Part shown: in pieces, positions 57,161 to 64,000 of the stretch
Layout: each line of letters starts with the position of its first letter
Numbering within the stretch: the first letter of the stretch is position 1
Source of the DNA: Diogma glabrata
Lineage: Eukaryota > Arthropoda > Insecta > Diptera > Cylindrotomidae
DNA length: 64,000 nt
Assembly: GCA_963693315.1 (NCBI GenBank)
Contig: OY856188.1
Location: forward strand, 264,797,114 to 264,861,113
Reading direction: 5' to 3'
Notes under the pieces: generated by a model
The model's database searches: none
Seen by the model: only the letters and a program-made list of their open reading frames with translations
What the model was told of the DNA's origin: nothing
Position numbers and translations under genes: made by a program

Positions 57161-58406
57161 ATTTTACGTCATTGGTATGAACTTAGTACCAAGTCCTTAT
57201 CACCAAGTCCAAACTGCAGATAAAGTAAAAATCATGTAGATTTTTGTCAACACTCTTGAAGTACATTGCACCTTACTTCTTATGATCAACGGGTGAAATA
57301 TGCGAACGAATAATTTTTGGGCCAAAAGCTGCAGTTATAGATAGATGCGAACGAAAGCTCCAAAAATTTGCCAAAATTATGACATAAATTCCGTTAGTCT
57401 AGCGACTATTGCTTATTTGTCTGAGAAGTTTCTCATTCATCAAACCAAAATGTTCATATGAAAGCATAAGTTTAATAAATTTTAACTTATCCTAGCATTA
57501 TTACATAATGGTGAACGCTGGAATAAACTCTGGAAAAACACGAGTTAAAATCACTAAGGGTTTTAAAGGGAGGGGTAGGATCATTGACTTATATATTAAT
57601 CATCTGCAGATAAGGTCGAAAGTTAAACTAAAATATTATGTGAACTTAGTTTTTAGATGTTTACCTAAATAAGTGTTTCAAATTTTACGGAGCTAATGTA
57701 GTGAAAGGTATAAAAGGTTCAACTTCAAAGTACACGTGTTAATTGTTTTGATTATAAAAACCAAAATATGCAATATAGAACCAGTTGAAATAACTTCTTA
57801 ATCAAGCGTAAGTAACCACAATAATTAGTATTCTAGACTAGCATCGACAAGCACATCAAGGTAAAGTATTACTACACTCTGGTTGGAAATATTCATTTTT
57901 AACTAAAACTTTGATAACCAATTGCAATTTCAAAGGTGTTGGTATTTACGATGCAGGTTACATAGTTCATGTCTGAGTCTATATAAATTGCAGTGAATTA
58001 CAGTTGATACTTTAGTAATACCTTGTTATAAAAATATCACTCGAAACGATCTTAAACGAATTTAAACTTAACTCATATTTAATCAGTTCTATCTTAAATT
58101 TATGAAAAGTTCCTGAAAACGAATTTTATTTATCTCAAAATTGCATTTACCAGAGCAGCCTTTGACGAAAGATCCACGCCAGTAAGGTTTTCCAAGATGT
58201 GAGACTGTTAAAAAAAATCACGTTGAAAAGCGACAGTTATTTGACAGTATTGTTTCTCGAACCGTAGCAGGATGGGCTGCTATTCATGTGCTTGTGTAAC
58301 GCGTAAAGTTTGCAGGTTCAGGCAAAATCAATTTGATCTCCGCAGACGCCCGTTCACCCATAATTTATTTGTAAAATATCGTCAAATCAGCAACATTTCT
58401 TCTATG
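57161..58406. other. No recognisable gene
   Basis: AT-rich with no long open frame, repeat or TIR that I could see. It separates two LINE relics on opposite strands. Confidence 0.5.
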
Positions 58407-59660
58407 TTACAAGGAATCAAGCTCGTTAGTAAGATTTAAATTGCCGATCAATTTGACAGTTCTCAGTTGTATAGAATCAAGACATTTCAAAGTACTTATG
58501 TAGGCTCCACCCCAAATGTGAGAACGAGAACAATACTCCATGCAGGGACGAATAAATGACTTATATATTAAACGAAGCTGCTTGCTATTAAAAACCTTAC
58601 GACAACGACCAAAAAATCCTAATTTTTGAACAGCGTTCGTAGCTAGGCTGAAAATATGAGAATTGCATTTCATATTATTTTCAATCACAACCCTAGAAGT
58701 CTAACAGATTCTTTCTCTTCAAGATCATTTGAATCAAACTTTAATGGAAACGGATTAGGTGTTGATAACCTAGAAAAATGGCAAACTTGAGTTTTACTGA
58801 TTATTTGATCTAGCGACATTAAGTGTTGCTGGTGTATAAAGATTTGGCATTTCATGAGACGCATGAAGTGTGCTATCATTAGAAAACTATGGATGGGATT
58901 AACTGTTTAATCTAGCAAGTCATTGGTATAGAGAAGAAAAACACCAGCTATCCAAGAAATAAGTTGCTGGTTTAAGCCATAGCATCTCAATTTGCAAATA
59001 AGATTGTTGTGCCATACTTTGTCAAATGCTTCGGCAATACAAAGAGCTACACCGAAAGTTTAACCAGGGTTTTCAAGTGACTTGTTCCAGATATGCGTAA
59101 CAAACGAAAGAAGCTCATAATATTAAAATTAACGTATTTCTCAAATATTTTAGATACAACCGACAAAATTGATATGGGTCTATGGTTAGTTGGATCTGTT
59201 TTAGCACCTTTCTTTGGAACTGGTTGTGTACTAGCTATTTTCCATATATCAGGAAAAATCCCTTTTAATATGATAAATAGAAGATTTTAGTGAGGATTGG
59301 TGCTAACTCCTTAGCAAAGGTTTTAAGAATAATTGGAGGAATGCTATCAGATCCAGATCCCTTATTATTGTTAATTTGTAAAAGCATGTTTTTTCGAAAA
59401 ATAATCCGTCCCATTTTGTTAGAAACTCTAGGAATTGGTATAGATTGGAAATTTGGTTCAACTAACGTAGAATTCAACGAGAAACAGTTATCCAATAAAT
59501 TAGCTTTTTCTTTAGGGTCAATAACAGGTATATCATATTATATCCCTATCAATAAGAGGAGGCAAAGAAGACTTAAAAAAATTTCCTTGAACAGCCTTAG
59601 CGGCTTTATAAAAATTTCTCGAACCAGTTGGATGCTCAGAAAATTTACTAGTTTTTTCTA
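58407..59660 (-). pseudogene. LINE reverse transcriptase relic
   Basis: Contains SDSIPPIILKTFAKELAPIL (fingers block, near 59310-59350), degraded palm (no readable ADD box), and the thumb/C-terminal block NAVQKLGFFGRCRKVFNSKQ with FIRPCMEYCSRSHIWGGA and LDSIQLRTVKLIGNLNLTNE near 58407-58640. The counterparts in the 41-45-kb LINE are nearly identical in order. Many frameshifts and stops. Confidence 0.75.
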
Positions 59661-59978
59661 GTAAATAGATGTTTCTCTGTATCTATTAATTTTCTACATC
59701 TATTTCTTTCTATTCGGTATAATCTAAGGTTTTCATCAGCTTTGTTTTAAATAAACTTTTGAAAAGTTTTCTTCTTAATTTTAATTGCTTTTTTGCATTT
59801 ACCAGAAAACCATAGATCAACCTTCGGAATTGTTTCAGATGTGTATTATTTCTAAAATATTAGAAGCAGCGATGTTTGGATCTTGATGGGAAAAAAAAGT
59901 ATGTTTCCAGGGAAACGATTTAAAGAAAAATCTAAGCTCCTACCAATCTTCACCTTTATAATCCCAAACAAGACGACG

Positions 59979-60784
59979 CACAGTGGGATTTGTTCATACA
60001 ATGTTTGGCAAAAAATATAAGGAGTGCTCGTAGAATGTTGAAATTTTGCTCTGAGCCTTTGGCTAGCTCAATTAAGAAAAATATAAAGTTTCATCAAAAT
60101 TGGCCACGCCCACTACCCCACCGCCCGTAGAACCCAAAATTTATTTTTGGCCCAAAGTTTTTGAAATTTGGCAGAGCCTTTTATTACCTCAATTAAGAAT
60201 AAAAAAAAGTTCCATAAAAATTGGCCACGCCCACTACCCACCGCCCATAGAACCCAAAATTTCATGATTTTATGATTTTATAAATTTTATGATTTTATAA
60301 AAGATTATTAATTATTTAAACTTTTTTTTTTACTTGATAGTATGGAGTCTTACCTTTCATTTTATTATAGCGGGAGCACATAGCACGACCAAACAACCTT
60401 TTTTTTCTTCCAAGGAAGTTTGCAATCACGGCATATTATAGAACCAATTTTATTCTATCATATCTTTTAAACCATATGAGCGATCTTTATAATTTTTTTT
60501 TAAATACGCAGAAAAGGCTATATTTGAAAATAATCACTATTTAAATTAGAGCAATAAAGTTTTCTTACGTACAAACACTATAGAAGTGCGTAAACAGTTT
60601 TCAATATTTTGGACCAAAATTTACATGTGACTTTACTTCATTATTTCAAAGACAAATAAACGTTTTTTTGGGATACAATTTATGGATTCTTCATACTGAA
60701 TCAATTTTTTACAAAACTGCATCATTACATTTTTAAATTTTATGTTTCGAAAAAATTACTTATTGCACAAAAAATCCCACTGTG
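59979..60784. mobile_element. Short non-autonomous Transib element, 806 bp
   Basis: It begins CACAGTGGGATTTGTTC and ends AAAAATCCCACTGTG, terminal inverted repeats with the heptamer CACAGTG. CGACG flanks both sides (59974-59978, 60785-60789). Removing the element and one CGACG restores the LINE reading frame (KRRLVWDYKGEDW on the minus strand), which proves the duplication. It contains two of the 122-bp units, the TATAGCGGGAGCAC block and the right-end block. It lacks the transposase, and is an internal-deletion relative of the element at 3593. Confidence 0.92.
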
Positions 60785-60789
60785 CGACG

Positions 60790-61140
60790 CTTTAAACTGT
60801 TTAGGTACTTGTATATTAAAATGTGTGGATATCAAATTATGATCTGATCCACCTAATGACTCTGATACTTTAAACTGTACCAACGAAGGATCATTTATCA
60901 AAAACAAATCAAGCAAGCTACTATTTTGGCCGTGAATGTCAGGGACTGTGGTAGATTGGTCTATTATCTGAGTGAAATTATGATCAAGAGAAAAAAGCTC
61001 AGTCTCATTAAATAATTTGTCAGTTTTAGAGCTGTATGTAAGTCATTCTTTATTATGAACATTAAAATCACCAAGAACTATCATTTTAGCATTAGGATAA
61101 ACGGTCAACCTATCTATCTTGTTATGCTCGCAATTTGACT
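60790..61140 (-). pseudogene. LINE endonuclease fragment
   Basis: The minus strand reads MIVLGDFNVHNKE, then SLDHNFTQIIDQSTTVPDIH, SSLLDLFLIND, FKVSESLGGSDHNLIS. These carry the D-x-N and S-D-H residues of the APE nuclease. One stop after NKE and others upstream. It continues into the RRLVWDY block on the other side of the Transib insertion. Confidence 0.78.
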
Positions 61141-61200
61141 CTGTCCAGCATGTGTTGTTGGTAGATTCCAATTCAGAACAATTTTGTTCTGTGTAGGGTG

Positions 61201-61837
61201 TGTTAACTGGAATCTAAGGCTTGACAGATCAGACAGTTAGACCGACTGCATTATCAGCAAAGATTAGATTTTGGTTAATTCACTCTATAAATTCCATCCC
61301 TGAACTACCAACCTACATGTTGTGCATTGTCCTAAATTTACCATACGACAGAACACCATACAAATGGCTCTTGCATCGCTGTCGACGATACTACATTGGT
61401 GCTCAGCAATTCTTTCAACAAAACAAGCCTATTATAGTGGCTTTCTTTCATATACGGGCATTCCTCCTGTAACATCTAAAATTGATATTAAATATAAACA
61501 TAAAACAATGAATCGACGGTGCACTCCGCAATAGCAAAATTTTATATCGAACACAAAAATAATAGATCAACGATGCACATTGCAATGCTAACATTTGTAT
61601 TAAACGTAATCACTACTACACAAACGGCGTAAACAACTTTTACTTTGTGAATTTTTTTTTTCTGTTACAATATTTAAATAGGAAAAAAATGAAACAAGAA
61701 TATTAGATCTCTCCTCTTACATTTGTTTTCATATTACGAATGTTGTCACAACACAAAACAAATGTTTTCACAACACATCACAAAAACCATATTTGAAGGA
61801 GAATGAAGATTCAAGTTCATAGTTGGGACAAACATAT
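61201..61837. other. Unassigned stretch within the LINE relic
   Basis: Open frames 61221-61472 and 61322-61534 overlap here without family resemblance. Homology with the LINE at 41-45 kb is not visible, so this could be a further insertion or replaced sequence. Confidence 0.35.
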
Positions 61838-62194
61838 TTAGTTTTGTCCAGCGGTACAGCTCTTGTACAGATAATCGTTTCCGTTAAAAAAAAGAATATC
61901 AGGCAGAATTAAGATTCTCAAGATAAAGGTGCAGTGCACCGCGTTAAGGTTGACGTTCAACCCTCTTATATTTGCAAAATTGATAGACAATTTTGCCATT
62001 ATCTTAGTTACTGACCTACCATTTTTTTTTGTGACCATGTGACATGTCAACCATTTATAACAAAATTTGTATAAACAATTGCTATCTGAGTTTTTCAGTT
62101 TTAATAAAATGTGAAATAATTTTTTGTTATTTTCGTAAAGCCTTCGCATAAGATCTTTATAAAACGTTGGTATGTAAAAGAGCTGCAAATGCAT
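61838..62194 (-). pseudogene. LINE 5' coding fragment (start of endonuclease)
   Basis: Frame with LSINFANIRGLNVNLNAVH, aligning with LSIDFTNIRGLNSNLNEVH of the 41-45-kb LINE, then LPDILFF, where one base shift leads to the FLTETII block. Upstream residues (KNGRSVTKIMA) also align with the other copy (QNGRRVNQQ). The frame breaks within 40 codons. Confidence 0.7.
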
Positions 62195-62539
62195 CCAGGT
62201 TTACTTGACAAAAGACAATCTGAAATATCTGCAAAATTTGACAAATTGGTCAGATGAAAATGAATGGATTGCTTGTTTTAACCAGATCTCATCCAAATAA
62301 ATAGATCTCGAGAAATCTTTATTCTAGGCCAGATTTGAGCGTAGTCAGAATGCTCTACATGATAATTGGGAGTACAAGACAATTATGACAATTGTATAGC
62401 TCCAATTTGTAATATTGAAATGAGCATTTAAAGAAAATTTAAACTGTCTTTGGAAACGTTCGACTAATTCATTGGTTTTAGGATTTAAAACCGTCGTCCA
62501 TAATCTCTGATCTTTGACATGGCAAGCATGTCTTAAAGC
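62195..62539. other. No recognisable gene
   Basis: Short protein-like stretches (near 62325-62400) but no motif that I can place. Confidence 0.4.
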
Positions 62540-63360
62540 AAAAGCCTACGTCAATACTCATCGACGGCCAGACGTATAGTTTTGTGACTATTTTTGGCGA
62601 TACTCTAGGTTCTGTGTGTAATAGTTTATATATTCAATTTCAATTACTATATCAATATTTTTCAATTTAGTTATTTTATTAAATATTGTAAAATTAATAT
62701 ATTTAAGTAAGAACCACCTATGGTAACAATGAGGCATCAATTGATCTATATAAGGGATATAAATTTGATTGGAATGAAAGTTTTGCAACTGTTTCAGCTG
62801 TTCCGTTTTCGAATCGGATGGATTCAGCCTATCGGGGTAGACAATCAATGGTTGTCAAAATATAGCGATATATATACAATGGAAGTAAAGGACCTAACAA
62901 TTCAATATGGAAATGCTCAAATCTGACCGTATGCACAGGCATCTATCTAAACTCAGAATGAGCATGACGGTGAACCTTGGAGCATTCAACCATTTTACAT
63001 GGGTAAGTCAACACTCATCGATGGCAAGACGTATCGTTTTATGACTATGACGCGGGGCGCTAATTTCTGAGTGAAATGTTATGCAGCGAATCGAAAATTG
63101 TTCGTTTCAGGGGCTCAATTATGCAAGGACGTAATGCGTTAATCTAAGTCTCGCCACATATCGGCTTTATTGGATGAGATTGTTTCTAACTTACATATTC
63201 TTCAGTTGTTGGGTTTTCGCACCAGGGTCACGAGATAGTTTTTATATTCAATTACAATTATTATTTCAATAATTTTCAAATAAGTTATTTTATTAACTTA
63301 ATATAATAAAGAATCAATAATGTTAACAATTAGGCATCAATTGATGTATAGAATGGATAT
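62540..63360. repeat. Diverged direct repeat, two copies
   Basis: 62545-62765 and 63005-63360 share AATACTCATCGACGGCCAGA / ACACTCATCGATGGCAAGAC, a TATTCAATTTCAATTA-type block and AGGCATCAATTGATCTAT. The second copy carries an extra ~130 bp near 63055-63230. About 460 bp apart. Could be LTRs or a duplicated element; no coding domain is recognised between them. Confidence 0.55.
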
Positions 63361-64000
63361 AACCTTTCTAAATTTGCAGATAACCATATAGTCAAAACTA
63401 GTGATGAAGATTGGAGAAAAAATAGATTAAGATATTTATTATGATTGACGATCTGTCTTTATGTATGCATATGCAATTTTTAGCATTTAAATTAACTAGA
63501 CGTTCTTGTCATGTTCGCTAAGATCTCACCCTCATCTCACCAGTTATTGTAACAACGAAATAGTTGATACCAATACCATATGCTTGACGGTTTTCCAATT
63601 GTGTTTAAGACACAAACTACAAAACGTCTCCAAAAATAATGGACATCGCATCGCAGTTTACCTAGTCGTTTATCAATAGATTTTGAAAAAAAAATAACCT
63701 TCTCTAGAATTTTCGGCGAGTGGGCATAATTTTAATAGAAACAGAGTTTTACCACCACAACATATGACACTTAAAGATGACATACGTAGTGTTCGGTCAT
63801 CAAAACAATAAAATATATCAATATTTTTTGGCAAACTTTTTTTCTACAAACTTCACTTTGTTGGATATGACGTTAAACCGGACCAAACAGTGAAAAAAAC
63901 AGTTGATTTTTACGTCACTTTAATTACAATTAATTTTTTCACAAAAAAAAATTTATCCTGAAAGACCACAATTTGTTTTTTATTGTTAGCCGATGGGATA
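63361..64000. other. No recognisable gene
   Basis: AT-rich sequence to the window end; nothing supported. Confidence 0.5.

Larger units (their letters stand above)
58407..62194 (-). mobile_element. APE-type LINE relic, minus strand
   Basis: Same family as the LINE at 41-45 kb. From right to left: LSINFANIRGLNVNLNAVH (near 61960), ILFF(L)TET; then VLGDFNVHN near 61080 and SLGGSDHNLIS near 60830; then a Transib insertion at 59979-60784; then RRLVWDYKGEDW just left of it. RT follows: NKGSGSDSIPPIILKTFAKE (near 59350), weak middle, then CPFSRLS/LLGL and LGFFGRCRKVFNSKQLRLIY, SFIRPCMEYCS. It ends abruptly near 58400 without a tail, so the 3' end is lost. A non-homologous stretch separates 61200 and 61840. 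Confidence 0.8.

Overview
This is a eukaryotic, very AT-rich, gene-poor window, almost certainly from an insect. The one recognisable host coding piece is a spliced exon of a beaten-path (beat) family immunoglobulin gene near the left end (2710-2990, minus strand), a family I know from insects. I cannot name the species. Nearly everything else is transposon: broken, nested, and on both strands. There are no bacterial-type operons, RNA genes or CRISPR arrays.

Layout. 1-3587: anonymous DNA, a tandem repeat and the beat exon. 3588-22634: what I read as one Transib DNA transposon, the family related to RAG1, interrupted by later insertions. Its left end is at 3593, its transposase pseudogene at 4174-6047, a middle piece at 9520-9916 and its right end at 22522-22629. 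Both outer ends are CACAGTG heptamers flanked by the same 5-bp TACCG. Inside it lie foldback sequences, several copies of a DINE-1/HINE-like family, a non-LTR retrotransposon (12429-16705, itself interrupted), a Ulp1 SUMO-protease relic and a TIR element. 22635-25900: non-coding DNA and two minus-strand LINE fragments. 25973-32969: a decayed Gypsy LTR element, split by a 2.4-kb TGT...ACA insertion with a GGTG target duplication. 33504-34588: a long-TIR element. 34600-37265: unidentified remnants, then a Penelope-like fragment. 37285-40231: a HINE-like copy carrying a nearly intact hAT transposon (37853-40175). 41160-45060: a nearly full-length APE-type LINE. 45151-46416: an inverted HINE-like copy. 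48015-54889: a CACTG-ended DNA transposon with about 450-bp TIRs and a Chapaev-like transposase, with a second long-TIR element inserted in its left TIR. 55200-57160: two LINE relics. 58400-62200: another LINE, interrupted at 59979-60784 by a short Transib derivative with a perfect CGACG duplication. 62540-64000: a diverged direct repeat and unassigned sequence.

How the parts relate. The short Transib copy at 60 kb shares its left end, its middle and its right end with the three separated pieces at 3.6, 9.5 and 22.5 kb, in the same order and orientation. That is the main argument that 3593-22629 is one element opened by younger insertions. Other nesting is shown the same way, from intact copies elsewhere in the window or from a reading frame that resumes: hAT within HINE-like, TIR element within HINE-like, long-TIR element within Chapaev-like TIR, Transib derivative within LINE, and 2.4-kb insertion within Gypsy pol. 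I see no fully intact transposase or polymerase; the least damaged are the hAT element and the LINE at 42-45 kb.
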